This document shows positions 34,475 through 42,939 of a DNA stretch of 64,000 nt, in pieces (position 1 is the stretch's first letter; the number at the start of each line of letters is the position of its first letter). Position numbers and translations under genes: made by a program. The DNA is taken from contig NZ_JADOET010000016.1 in NCBI RefSeq assembly GCF_015645385.1, positions 1 through 64,000 of the forward strand. The letters are read 5' to 3'. Below the pieces are notes generated by a model that worked only from the letters and a program-made list of their open reading frames with translations, was not told the origin of the DNA and searched no databases. The DNA is from Winogradskyella marina. Lineage in GTDB: Bacteria > Bacteroidota > Bacteroidia > Flavobacteriales > Flavobacteriaceae.

Positions 34475-35533
34475 ATGACTGCTTTATTAACGATTATAAT
34501 TGTACTTTTTGTAGCTGTTGCCTTATGGCAAATGGTGAAAATATTTGACCTAGCTCAGGTTGGAACGACTAATACGCAAATTGCGGATGATCAGGACAAC
34601 AAGATAAATGCTTACCTAATGATGGGATTCTTAGTTTTCATCTATGTAATGACTATCCTTTGCTTTTGGTTTATTGGTGATCTTCCTTTAATGTCTAATG
34701 CTGCATCAGAGCATGGACAGGGGATTGATAATCTTATGATTATCTCTATGGTAGTGATCTTTATTGTTCAAACTATCACCCAATTTTTATTACACTATTT
34801 TGCTTATAAGTATAGAGGTGAGAAAGGTAAAAAAGCCTTGTTCTATGCTGATAACAATACTTTAGAATTTATTTGGACTGTTATTCCTGTTATTGTTTTG
34901 GCTGGTTTAATAATATATGGTTTATTCACTTGGAATGATATTATGAATGTCGACGAAGATGAAGATCCTATGGTTATCGAATTATATGCACAACAATTCA
35001 AATGGACGGCTAGATATAGTGGTAATGACAATGTTTTAGGAAAAGCAAACGTAAGATTAATTGATATTAATCGTGCTAATGTATTAGGAATCGATGAAGA
35101 TGACCCTAATGCGCAAGATGATGTTATTGTTTCAGAATTGCACTTACCAGTGGGGCAACAAGTCGTTTTTAAAATGCGTTCTCAAGACGTATTACACTCA
35201 GCTTATATGCCGCATTTTAGAGCACAAATGAATTGTGTGCCAGGAATGGTAACGCAATTTGCATTTACTCCTACTGTAACTACTGAAGAGATGCGTCAGA
35301 ATCCAGACATTATTGAGAAAGTAAAAAATATTAATGACCTTCGAAAAGAAAGAGTCGTTGAGATTGAAGAATCTGGTCAAGAATTATTGTACGAATTTGA
35401 TTACCTTTTATTATGTAATAAAATTTGTGGAAAATCGCACTACAATATGCAAATGAAGATTATTGTAGAAACTCAAGAAGAATTTGATGCATGGATGAAA
35501 GAACAAAAAACATTCCCAAATTCATTAAATTAA
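34475..35533 (+). CDS. coxB: cytochrome c oxidase subunit II
   Basis: CuA-containing subunit that receives electrons for the heme-copper oxidase. The 352-aa product has three hydrophobic segments: one at the extreme N-terminus, then LMMGFLVFIYVMTILCFWFI and the TM2 pair around 85-155. The cupredoxin domain has YAQQFKWTARYSG, the His of QDVLHSAYMPHFRAQMNCVPGM and the CuA loop CNKICGKSHYNM, with both Cys, the His and the Met ligands. There is no C-terminal cytochrome c domain, consistent with direct coupling to ACIII. It is co-transcribed with the act genes and coxA. Confidence 0.95.
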   Translation: MTALLTIIIVLFVAVALWQMVKIFDLAQVGTTNTQIADDQDNKINAYLMMGFLVFIYVMTILCFWFIGDLPLMSNAASEHGQGIDNLMIISMVVIFIVQTITQFLLHYFAYKYRGEKGKKALFYADNNTLEFIWTVIPVIVLAGLIIYGLFTWNDIMNVDEDEDPMVIELYAQQFKWTARYSGNDNVLGKANVRLIDINRANVLGIDEDDPNAQDDVIVSELHLPVGQQVVFKMRSQDVLHSAYMPHFRAQMNCVPGMVTQFAFTPTVTTEEMRQNPDIIEKVKNINDLRKERVVEIEESGQELLYEFDYLLLCNKICGKSHYNMQMKIIVETQEEFDAWMKEQKTFPNSLN

Positions 35534-35563
35534 CAAAGGTTTTAAGAAAAAGATAAAGAGATT

Positions 35564-37360
35564 ATGTCAGCAACAGTAGATACACACGTGCACGACGAAG
35601 ACCACGACGTACATCATCACAAAGAAACATTTGTAACGAAGTATATCTTTAGCCAAGATCATAAAATGATTGCTAAGCAGTACTTAATTACAGGTACGTT
35701 AATGGGTGTTATAGGTGTTTTAATGTCTATTATGTTTCGTATACAAATTGCGTGGCCAGAAGAGCCAAACGTATTATTTGAAGCATTATTAGGAAAATGG
35801 GCTCCAGAAGGAGTTATGGATGCCGATGTATATTTAGCATTAGTAACCATACACGGAACCATAATGGTATTCTTTGTATTAACAGCTGGTTTAAGTGGTA
35901 CGTTTAGTAACTTATTGATACCATTGCAAATTGGGGCGCGAGATATGGCATCAGGATTTCTTAATATGGTATCGTATTGGTTATTCTTTATATCTTGTGT
36001 TATAATGATAGGTTCATTGTTTGTAGAAGCTGGTCCAGCTGCTGCAGGATGGACAATTTATCCACCGTTATCGGCATTACCGATGGCTTCTGGAGGTTCA
36101 GGATTAGGTATGACCTTATGGCTTGTATCTATGGCTATCTTTATTGCCTCGTCATTGTTAGGATCATTAAATTATATTGTTACAGTTATTAACCTTCGTA
36201 CAAAAGGGATGTCTATGACGAGATTACCTTTAACGATTTGGGCTTTCTTTGTAACAGCTGTTATTGGTGTGGTTTCGTTCCCAGTTTTACTTTCTGCTGC
36301 ATTATTGTTAATAATGGATAGAAGTTTTGGGACATCATTCTTCTTATCAGACATATTCATACAAGGTGAAGTGTTACATTACCAAGGTGGTTCGCCTGTA
36401 TTATTTGAACACTTATTTTGGTTCTTAGGTCACCCAGAAGTATATATCGTTATTCTTCCAGCAATGGGATTAGTATCTGAAATTATGGCATCAAATTCAC
36501 GTAAACCTATATTTGGTTATCGTGCGATGATTGCTTCAATTTTAGCTATTGCATTCCTATCAACAATTGTTTGGGGTCACCATATGTTCGTATCTGGTAT
36601 GAATCCATTCTTAGGATCTGTATTTACATTTACAACCTTATTGATTGCTATTCCTTCAGCTGTGAAAGCCTTTAACTGGATAACCACAATTTGGAAAGGA
36701 AATCTCCAAATGAATCCGGCCATGTTATTTAGTATAGGATTCGTTTCAACATTTATAACTGGTGGATTAACAGGAATTATTTTAGGTGATAGTGCATTAG
36801 ATATCAACGTACACGATACGTACTTTGTTATTGCTCACTTCCACTTAGTAATGGGTATCTCGGCTTTATATGGAATGTTTGCTGGTATTTATCATTGGTA
36901 TCCAAAAATGTTTGGTCGTATGTTAAACAAAAATTTAGGCTATATACATTTCTGGATTACCGCAATCTGTGCTTACGGAGTATTCTTCCCAATGCACTTT
37001 ATTGGAATGGCAGGTTTACCAAGACGTTACTATACCAACTCTAGCTTCCCATTATTCGATGATTTAGCAAATACCAATGTGATCATTACCATATTTGCTA
37101 TAATTGGTGGTTTAGCACAGATCATTTATTTATATAACTTTTTTGCCAGTATATTCTATGGTAAAAAAGCAGTTCAAAATCCTTGGAAATCTACAACTTT
37201 AGAGTGGACAACACCTGTAAAACATATACATGGTAACTGGCCAGGAGCAATACCTCATGTATACCGTTGGTCTTACGATTACAGTAAGCCAGGACATGAA
37301 GAAGACTTCGTTCCTCAAAATATACCATTAAAGGAAGGTGAAGAGGAATTACAACACTAA
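35564..37360 (+). CDS. coxA: cytochrome c oxidase subunit I
   Basis: Catalytic subunit of an aa3-type heme-copper oxidase reducing O2 to water. The 598-aa product has twelve or so helices with LVTIHGTIMVFF (heme a His), FWFLGHPEVYIVILPAMG (CuB His cross-linked to Tyr), TIVWGHHMFVSGMNP (CuB His pair) and HDTYFVIAHFHLVMG (heme a3/heme a His). The N-terminus is His/Asp-rich. It is the last gene of the act-cox cluster and is followed by a strong terminator. Subunits III and IV are encoded 21 kb further on. Confidence 0.97.
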   Translation: MSATVDTHVHDEDHDVHHHKETFVTKYIFSQDHKMIAKQYLITGTLMGVIGVLMSIMFRIQIAWPEEPNVLFEALLGKWAPEGVMDADVYLALVTIHGTIMVFFVLTAGLSGTFSNLLIPLQIGARDMASGFLNMVSYWLFFISCVIMIGSLFVEAGPAAAGWTIYPPLSALPMASGGSGLGMTLWLVSMAIFIASSLLGSLNYIVTVINLRTKGMSMTRLPLTIWAFFVTAVIGVVSFPVLLSAALLLIMDRSFGTSFFLSDIFIQGEVLHYQGGSPVLFEHLFWFLGHPEVYIVILPAMGLVSEIMASNSRKPIFGYRAMIASILAIAFLSTIVWGHHMFVSGMNPFLGSVFTFTTLLIAIPSAVKAFNWITTIWKGNLQMNPAMLFSIGFVSTFITGGLTGIILGDSALDINVHDTYFVIAHFHLVMGISALYGMFAGIYHWYPKMFGRMLNKNLGYIHFWITAICAYGVFFPMHFIGMAGLPRRYYTNSSFPLFDDLANTNVIITIFAIIGGLAQIIYLYNFFASIFYGKKAVQNPWKSTTLEWTTPVKHIHGNWPGAIPHVYRWSYDYSKPGHEEDFVPQNIPLKEGEEELQH

Positions 37361-37405
37361 AATTTCTTTGAAAAAAGGGATCTCATTAAAGAGAATCACA
37401 ATATC

Positions 37406-37435
37406 AAAGCCTTTCTGTTTTCAGAAAGGCTTTTT
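37406..37435 (+). terminator. terminator of the act-cox operon
   Basis: A 12-bp perfect stem (AAAGCCTTTCTG/CAGAAAGGCTTT) with loop TTTT, followed by further T residues, 45 bp past the coxA stop. Confidence 0.88.
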
Positions 37436-37512
37436 CGTTATATTTGTTTTCTTCTACGTTGTTTAAAGCGATGGGAAGATTATATATTTTTAAGCTCAGT
37501 ATAACTCAATAA

Positions 37513-37532
37513 GATTCCTGCCTTCGCAGGAA
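37513..37532 (+). repeat. dispersed CCTGCnTTCGCAGG repeat abutting the ruvB start
   Basis: GATTCCTGCCTTCGCAGGAA forms a 7-bp hairpin (TTCCTGC/GCAGGAA, loop CTTC). Its right arm contributes AGGAAG six bases before the ruvB ATG at 37538, a position suited to a Shine-Dalgarno. Reverse-complement relative of 14404-14424. Confidence 0.6.
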
Positions 37533-37537
37533 GTAGC

Positions 37538-38560
37538 ATGAACGAAAACCTAAATCCAAACAGCGATAATTTTAGTCCTGAAGAACTCGACGTTGAAAAG
37601 AAATTAAGACCTTTAACGTTTGAAGACTTTACAGGTCAGGATCAGGTGTTGGAAAACTTGTTAGTTTTCGTGCAAGCTGCAAATCTTAGAGAAGAAGCAT
37701 TAGACCACACCTTATTTCATGGTCCTCCAGGACTCGGTAAAACAACTTTAGCACACATATTAGCCAACGAGTTAGATGTTGGTATAAAAGTCACTTCCGG
37801 ACCTGTTTTAGACAAGCCAGGTGACTTAGCAGGGCTACTAACCAATCTCGATGACCGAGATGTGCTTTTTATTGATGAAATCCATAGGTTAAGTCCAATT
37901 GTAGAAGAGTATTTGTATTCTGCGATGGAAGACTATAAGATTGATATTATGATTGAATCTGGCCCAAATGCCAGAACGGTTCAGCTTAATTTAAATCCAT
38001 TTACATTAATTGGAGCCACAACGCGTTCAGGCTTATTAACAGCACCTATGCGTGCACGATTTGGAATTCAAAGTAGACTTCAATATTATAAAACAGACTT
38101 ACTAACCACCATCGTTCAACGTAGTGCTTCCATCCTAAACATGCCAATCACTATGGAAGCTGCTATTGAAATTGCAGGAAGAAGTAGAGGAACTCCACGT
38201 ATTGCGAATGCTTTATTAAGACGTGTTAGAGATTTTGCGCAAATAAAAGGCAATGGCAAAATTGATATTGCCATAGCCAAATTTGCTTTAAAAGCACTGA
38301 ATGTTGATGCTTACGGATTAGATGAAATGGACAACAAGATTCTAACCACTATAATCGATAAATTTAAAGGTGGTCCGGTTGGGATTACCACTATTGCTAC
38401 AGCTGTTAGTGAAAGTCCAGAGACTATTGAAGAAGTCTATGAACCGTTTCTCATTCAACAAGGGTTTATTATGCGGACACCTCGTGGTCGAGAAGTCACA
38501 GAACAAGCTTACAAACATTTAGGGAAGGTGAAAGGCCCAACACAAGGAGGTCTATTTTAA
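37538..38560 (+). CDS. ruvB: Holliday junction branch migration helicase RuvB
   Basis: Hexameric AAA+ motor that drives branch migration with RuvA in recombination repair. The 340-aa product has Walker [11 protein letters not shown] (residues 61-70), Walker [11 protein letters not shown], the sensor/RuvB signature [20 protein letters not shown], and the C-terminal winged helix with [14 protein letters not shown]. Start codon ATG at 37538 lies just after a repeat-derived hairpin. The gene begins a set with the P450 and queG in the same orientation. Confidence 0.97.
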   Translation: MNENLNPNSDNFSPEELDVEKKLRPLTFEDFTGQDQVLENLLVFVQAANLREEALDHTLFHGPPGLGKTTLAHILANELDVGIKVTSGPVLDKPGDLAGLLTNLDDRDVLFIDEIHRLSPIVEEYLYSAMEDYKIDIMIESGPNARTVQLNLNPFTLIGATTRSGLLTAPMRARFGIQSRLQYYKTDLLTTIVQRSASILNMPITMEAAIEIAGRSRGTPRIANALLRRVRDFAQIKGNGKIDIAIAKFALKALNVDAYGLDEMDNKILTTIIDKFKGGPVGITTIATAVSESPETIEEVYEPFLIQQGFIMRTPRGREVTEQAYKHLGKVKGPTQGGLF

Positions 38561-38620
38561 AGTGGATAGTTCTTATGTGTAACCCGTTTTATACTTAATT
38601 TAAATATCACTAATTATACA

Positions 38621-39952
38621 TTGAAATTAGAAAGCAACATACCTACAGTTCCTTTAAGTCGATTCTTTAAACATTCTTTAGAAATTTTAAAGAATCCATT
38701 GCCGTTTCATCATCAAAATTTTGAAGAGCAAGGAGATGTTTTCAGATTGAAAATCGGATTTAAAAATAGTGTTGTCTTTGTTAGAGATGCGGCATTCGCA
38801 GAATATGTACTTCAGAAGAATCAGAAAAATTATACCAAATCTAAAATCCAGACAGAGGATTTAGTAAAATATGTTGGTACCGGATTGTTAACAGCAGAAG
38901 GCGAGCATTGGAAGAAACAACGCAAACTTATTCAACCTGCCTTTCATAAAAAACAATTAGCAAATCTTTTAGACAGTATCAAAAATGCTATACTTTCTGA
39001 ATATAGTAAGATTACAACGAATAAGGTTATAGATATATTTCCAATCTTAAATGATTTAGCGTTTCAAGCCGTTGTAAAATCCTTATTTAGTAGTGCGGCC
39101 AACCAAGATGATATTAACAGGCTTCAATATATCACAGAAGCTGCTCAAAAAATGTTGGTTAAAGAATTACGTCAACCTTATTTAGGTTGGTGGTTTAATG
39201 TTAGTGGAGAAATTCAAAAGCATATTGATTTAACTGGTGAGGCACGACAAATTTTAAAGCGTATTGTTAATGAACGAAGAGCGTCCGAAGTTAAGGAAAA
39301 CGATTTATTAGACATGCTCTTAGACGCTAGATACGACGATGGTAACCCAATGGAAGAAGAGCAACTCATTGATGAGATCTTAATTCTATTCACAGCAGGT
39401 CATGAAACGACATCTAATGCGCTCACTTTTATTACGCAACTGTTAGCCTTACATCCCAAATGGCAAGAAAAGATTATAAAAGAACGGAGCAAAATTCTAG
39501 AGGATAGCGATGATTTAATGGATTTGGTCACCAAGTCAAAAGTCTGTCAGCAAGTCATTGAAGAGGGCATGCGTTTATATCCACCAGTTTATTTTATAGA
39601 TCGTGTAAATAAGGAGGCAGATACTTTTAATGGTTTGCAAATAGAAGCTGGATGTAATCTTTTATTCTCGGTTTATGAAATGCATCGTCATCCTAAATTA
39701 TGGGATCAACCCGATGCGTTTTTACCTGAACGGTTTAGTGAAGGAGGCCGTAAATTTTCTTCACACTATTTTCCTTTTGGAGCCGGTCCACGAAAATGTA
39801 TCGGAAATAATTTCGCTATGTTCGAAATGATTATTGCGGTTTCAGAATTAGTTTCTGCCTTTAAAATAATTCCAACGTTTGATACCATTGATATCACACC
39901 ATTAATTACCCTAAAGCCAAAAAACGCTTTTTTAAAGTTTGAAAAACGATAG
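38621..39952 (+). CDS. cytochrome P450
   Basis: Soluble heme monooxygenase of 443 aa. Recognisable elements are the C-helix W in [16 protein letters not shown], the I-helix AGHETTSNA, the K-helix EGMRLYPP (ExxR), PERF, and the heme-binding loop [16 protein letters not shown] with Cys393. There is no N-terminal membrane anchor. Start codon TTG at 38621 ([15 protein letters not shown]); no better ATG is available upstream in frame. Fatty acid hydroxylation is common in this bacterial group, but the substrate is not readable here. It lies 60 bp after ruvB, and queG follows with 2 bp between stop and start. Confidence 0.93.
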   Translation: MKLESNIPTVPLSRFFKHSLEILKNPLPFHHQNFEEQGDVFRLKIGFKNSVVFVRDAAFAEYVLQKNQKNYTKSKIQTEDLVKYVGTGLLTAEGEHWKKQRKLIQPAFHKKQLANLLDSIKNAILSEYSKITTNKVIDIFPILNDLAFQAVVKSLFSSAANQDDINRLQYITEAAQKMLVKELRQPYLGWWFNVSGEIQKHIDLTGEARQILKRIVNERRASEVKENDLLDMLLDARYDDGNPMEEEQLIDEILILFTAGHETTSNALTFITQLLALHPKWQEKIIKERSKILEDSDDLMDLVTKSKVCQQVIEEGMRLYPPVYFIDRVNKEADTFNGLQIEAGCNLLFSVYEMHRHPKLWDQPDAFLPERFSEGGRKFSSHYFPFGAGPRKCIGNNFAMFEMIIAVSELVSAFKIIPTFDTIDITPLITLKPKNAFLKFEKR

Positions 39953-39954
39953 TA

Positions 39955-40881
39955 GTGTTAAATCATAAAGCTAAATACACTGAAATTATTAAATCCGAAG
40001 CCAAACGCCTCGGATTTTTATCATGTGGTATTAGCAAAGCAGAATTCCTAGAAACAGAAGCACCAAGACTAGAAACATGGTTGAACAATAATATGAATGG
40101 GGAAATGCGCTATATGGAAAACCATTTCGATAAGCGTTTAGATCCAACCTTATTAGTCGAAGGTTCAAAATCTGTGGTGTCTTTATTGTTGAATTATTAT
40201 CCTTCTGAAATACAGAATGAAGATTCTTATAAGCTTTCCAAATACGCCTACGGAAACGATTATCATCATGTGATTAAACATAAGCTGAAATCTTTATTAT
40301 ATTTTATTCAAGATGAAATAGGAGAGGTTGGTGGACGTGCCTTTGTAGATTCGGCGCCAGTGTTGGATAAAGCTTGGGCAGCAAAATCGGGTTTGGGATG
40401 GATAGGAAAACACTCTAATTTATTAACCCAACAAGTCGGTTCATTCTATTTTATTGCCGAATTAATTATCGATTTAGAACTAGAATATGACACACCAGTT
40501 ACTGATCATTGTGGTACCTGTACAAAATGTATAGATGCCTGCCCAACAGAAGCCATTACCGAACCTTATGTGGTAGATGGTAGCAAATGTATTTCATATT
40601 TTACCATTGAACTGAAAGACAATATTCCAAACGACTTCAAAGGCCAATTTGACGATTGGATGTTTGGTTGCGACATCTGCCAAGATGTGTGCCCTTGGAA
40701 TCGGTTTTCGAAATCACATAATGAACCGTTGTTTAATCCACATCCTGAATTATTGGAAATGACCAAAAAAGACTGGGAAGAAATTACGGAAGATACCTTT
40801 AAAAAAGTGTTTCAAAAATCAGCTGTAAAACGGACTAAGTTTGACGGTTTAAAGCGGAATATTAATTTTTTGAAGGATTAG
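39955..40881 (+). CDS. queG: epoxyqueuosine reductase QueG
   Basis: Last step of queuosine synthesis: cobalamin/Fe-S-dependent reduction of epoxyqueuosine in tRNA. The 308-aa product has the N-terminal [12 protein letters not shown] and [20 protein letters not shown], and two ferredoxin-type 4Fe-4S motifs, [12 protein letters not shown] and [11 protein letters not shown], together with [12 protein letters not shown]. The start is GTG at 39955. The C-terminal 38 residues ([16 protein letters not shown] onward) are present a second time at 42681-42797. A pseudogene begins at the stop codon. Confidence 0.95.
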   Translation: MLNHKAKYTEIIKSEAKRLGFLSCGISKAEFLETEAPRLETWLNNNMNGEMRYMENHFDKRLDPTLLVEGSKSVVSLLLNYYPSEIQNEDSYKLSKYAYGNDYHHVIKHKLKSLLYFIQDEIGEVGGRAFVDSAPVLDKAWAAKSGLGWIGKHSNLLTQQVGSFYFIAELIIDLELEYDTPVTDHCGTCTKCIDACPTEAITEPYVVDGSKCISYFTIELKDNIPNDFKGQFDDWMFGCDICQDVCPWNRFSKSHNEPLFNPHPELLEMTKKDWEEITEDTFKKVFQKSAVKRTKFDGLKRNINFLKD

Positions 40882-40882
40882 A

Positions 40883-41251
40883 AATTTTTGGGCCAGTTGG
40901 TGCAGGCCTTGCATTGATGAAATAAAAAAAGAAACGGATTTTAAGGATGAATTAGCTATTGAAAACAATGTAGAGTGGATCTACCTCTCCATAGATAAAG
41001 ATATAGAAAGTTGGAAAAAATCGAGAAGTGAGTTAAGCAAGTTTCTTAATGTCAGAAATCAATATTTAATATTAGGCGGAAAAAATACCTCTTTAGGTTA
41101 AGTACTAAAAGTTGAATTTATACCACGATAGGTCATTTTCAATTAAAATAATGAAATTGTTTTAGATAATGCACCACGTCCTTCTGATACGCATACTTTT
41201 AAAAAAATCATTGATGATGTTAGTTTAAGAATTAGTATTTCAATAAGTTAA
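40883..41251 (+). pseudogene. TlpA-like thioredoxin domain, 5'-truncated and with three in-frame stops
   Basis: One reading frame encodes a recognisable C-terminal thioredoxin domain. NFWASWCRPCIDEIKKETDF carries a WCRPC active site. It is followed by NNVEWIYLSIDKDIESWKK, SELSKFLNVRNQYLILGG and, later, NNEIVLDNAPRPSD and FKKIIDDVSLRI. The frame is broken by TAA at 41099, TAG at 41129 and TAA at 41144; one of these replaces the Tyr expected in IPRYVIF. The N-terminal anchor and the start are missing, because the homology begins right at the queG stop. It was once a periplasmic thiol-disulfide reductase of the TlpA/ResA type and is now non-functional. Confidence 0.85.
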
Positions 41252-41329
41252 AATAGTGAATTTGTGATTTAACAAGGTTTTAAATAATAATTTATGAAAA
41301 TTGTATGACATGTGCTTAAGAGTAATGTT

Positions 41330-41337
41330 TAACTTTG
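41330..41337 (+). promoter_or_regulatory. putative -7 box of the GAF histidine kinase
   Basis: TAACTTTG matches TAnnTTTG and lies 20 bp before the ATG at 41357. No -33 TTTG at the standard spacing. Confidence 0.4.
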
Positions 41338-41356
41338 GGCATTATAAATATTTATT

Positions 41357-42559
41357 ATGATCGCCCCAAAGCCACACATAAATGAAGTACAACGCTTAAA
41401 GAATTTAGAATCCTATGACATATTAGATACCTTTCAAGAAATTGATTACGATAATATTACAGCCATTGCAGCAGAAATCTGTAACACTCCTATTTCACTC
41501 ATTAGTTTTATAGATGATAAACGACAATGGTTTAAGTCACATCATGGGACAGACGAAAGCGAGACACCTAAAGAATATGCGTTTTGTGCGCATGCTATAA
41601 ATGATGAACATAATATATTTATTATTCAAGATGCGAGAACAGATGATCGTTTTAAAAACAATCCTTTAGTTACTGGCGATCCTAAAATTGTGTTTTATGC
41701 TGGCGTTCCGCTTACTAGTGAAAATGGATTGCCCTTAGGGACCTTATGTGTTTTAGACGATAAGCCAAATTTACTCAGTCAGAGTCAACTAAAATCATTG
41801 TCGGTACTTTCAAATCAGGTAATGAATTTATTAGAACTTCGCAAAAGCAAGTCGTTATTAGATATCGCATTAAAGGATTTAGAAGAAAAAAATCAGGAAT
41901 TAGAACGATTTGCGTATATCGCTGCGCACGATCTTAAATCTCCACTTATAAATATTGCTAGTTTAGCAGAATTATTCTTAGAAGACTATAAATTACAGAT
42001 CGACAGTGATGGTATTGAATTGTTAGAAATGATAATTAAATCTTCAGACAACCTTAAAGAATTAATCAATGGACTTTTAGATTATAGTAGAAGTGACACC
42101 ATTTTAAAGCAAAAGAAAACGTCCATTAATTTAGAAAAACTAAAGTCAGAAATTGAAGATCTGTTTAATTACGATCATAACCTTAAACTGGTTTTAAATT
42201 CATCTTTAACTCAAATAGAAACCAACAAAACAGCAGTCCATCATATTTTAATGAATTTGGTATCTAATGCTATAAAATATAGTGATAAGCCTAAAGTTGA
42301 GATTGAGTTAGGTGTATCTGAGACCCAAACACATTATGAGTTTTTTGTGAAAGATAATGGACCAGGAATTGCTTCTAAAAATCACAGTAAAATCTTTAAT
42401 ATTTTTGAAAAAGTAGCTAAACAAGATAGATTCGGTCTTGTAGGTAATGGGATTGGTTTAGCTACGGTGAAAAAGATAGTTGAAAAATCCGATGGGCAAA
42501 TTAAGGTAGTATCTGAACTTGGTCATGGAGCAACATTTATTTTTACATTAGAAAAATAG
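41357..42559 (+). CDS. cytoplasmic GAF-domain sensor histidine kinase
   Basis: 400-aa soluble sensor kinase. A GAF domain (about 20-165) begins RLKNLESYDILDT, has LISFIDDKRQWFKSHHG and GVPLTSENGLPLGTLCVLDD, and is followed by a short coiled coil (about 170-190). The dimerisation/phosphoacceptor domain has AAHDLKSPLINI with the phosphorylated His. The ATPase domain has N-box NLVSNAIKYSD, G1 KDNGPGI and G2 GNGIGLATVKKIV. There is no membrane segment, so the signal is intracellular (redox, light or a small molecule cannot be told apart). No response regulator gene is adjacent. It sits in an islet flanked by the two queG 3' ends. Confidence 0.9.
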   Translation: MIAPKPHINEVQRLKNLESYDILDTFQEIDYDNITAIAAEICNTPISLISFIDDKRQWFKSHHGTDESETPKEYAFCAHAINDEHNIFIIQDARTDDRFKNNPLVTGDPKIVFYAGVPLTSENGLPLGTLCVLDDKPNLLSQSQLKSLSVLSNQVMNLLELRKSKSLLDIALKDLEEKNQELERFAYIAAHDLKSPLINIASLAELFLEDYKLQIDSDGIELLEMIIKSSDNLKELINGLLDYSRSDTILKQKKTSINLEKLKSEIEDLFNYDHNLKLVLNSSLTQIETNKTAVHHILMNLVSNAIKYSDKPKVEIELGVSETQTHYEFFVKDNGPGIASKNHSKIFNIFEKVAKQDRFGLVGNGIGLATVKKIVEKSDGQIKVVSELGHGATFIFTLEK

Positions 42560-42680
42560 TCGAAATTAAAGATATAAAAAGTAGGTTTAACACTAGTAGA
42601 TTCTATTTAATAGAGGCTAAAGTGATTTAATGTATTTCTAATCTCCAGTTTATGAATGTTATTTCTATTAGAAATAATTT

Positions 42681-42797
42681 GCCAAAGATTGGGAAGAAAT
42701 CACGGAAGATACCTTTAAAAAAGTGCTTCAGAATTCTGAAGTGAAGCGCACTAAGTTTGATGGTTTAAAGGGGAGTATTAAGTTTTTAAAGGGATAG
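42681..42797 (+). pseudogene. duplicated 3' end of queG
   Basis: An open stretch encodes [20 protein letters not shown], continuing through KRTKFDGLK and ending in TAG. It matches the last 38 residues of QueG at 30 of 38 positions. It has no start codon or upstream QueG sequence. The divergence of about 20% shows that it is either old or came from another strain. With the genuine queG end at 40765-40881 it brackets the TlpA pseudogene and the histidine kinase as an approximately 1.9-kb islet. Confidence 0.88.
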
Positions 42798-42909
42798 TTA
42801 CACTAATACCCTCTTGGTTTTTCAATTCTTATCGGTTTTTATCATTGTGATATGTAGAGATCTCATGTATTTAAATAAATATGACATCTATTTCGTGCAT
42901 TCCTTTTCT

Positions 42910-42917
42910 TATCTTTG
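42910..42917 (+). promoter_or_regulatory. -7 box of maeB
   Basis: TATCTTTG is a perfect TAnnTTTG box, 22 bp before the ATG at 42940. Its presence shows that the in-frame open sequence from 42814 to 42939 is promoter/leader and not coding. Confidence 0.65.
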
Positions 42918-42939
42918 TAGCTTAATTCTTTTAAAGATT

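Noticed and set aside
25439..37360. The act-cox cluster as a new respiratory system
   Set aside because: Order and motifs match the known alternative complex III plus aa3-type oxidase arrangement of Bacteroidota; only the ActA and ActC domain additions deserve notice.
42814..42939. An N-terminal extension of the malic enzyme of 42 residues
   Set aside because: The stretch contains a perfect -7 promoter box (42910-42917) and encodes hydrophobic sequence unlike the family; homologues start at MSKQSKRLEAL.
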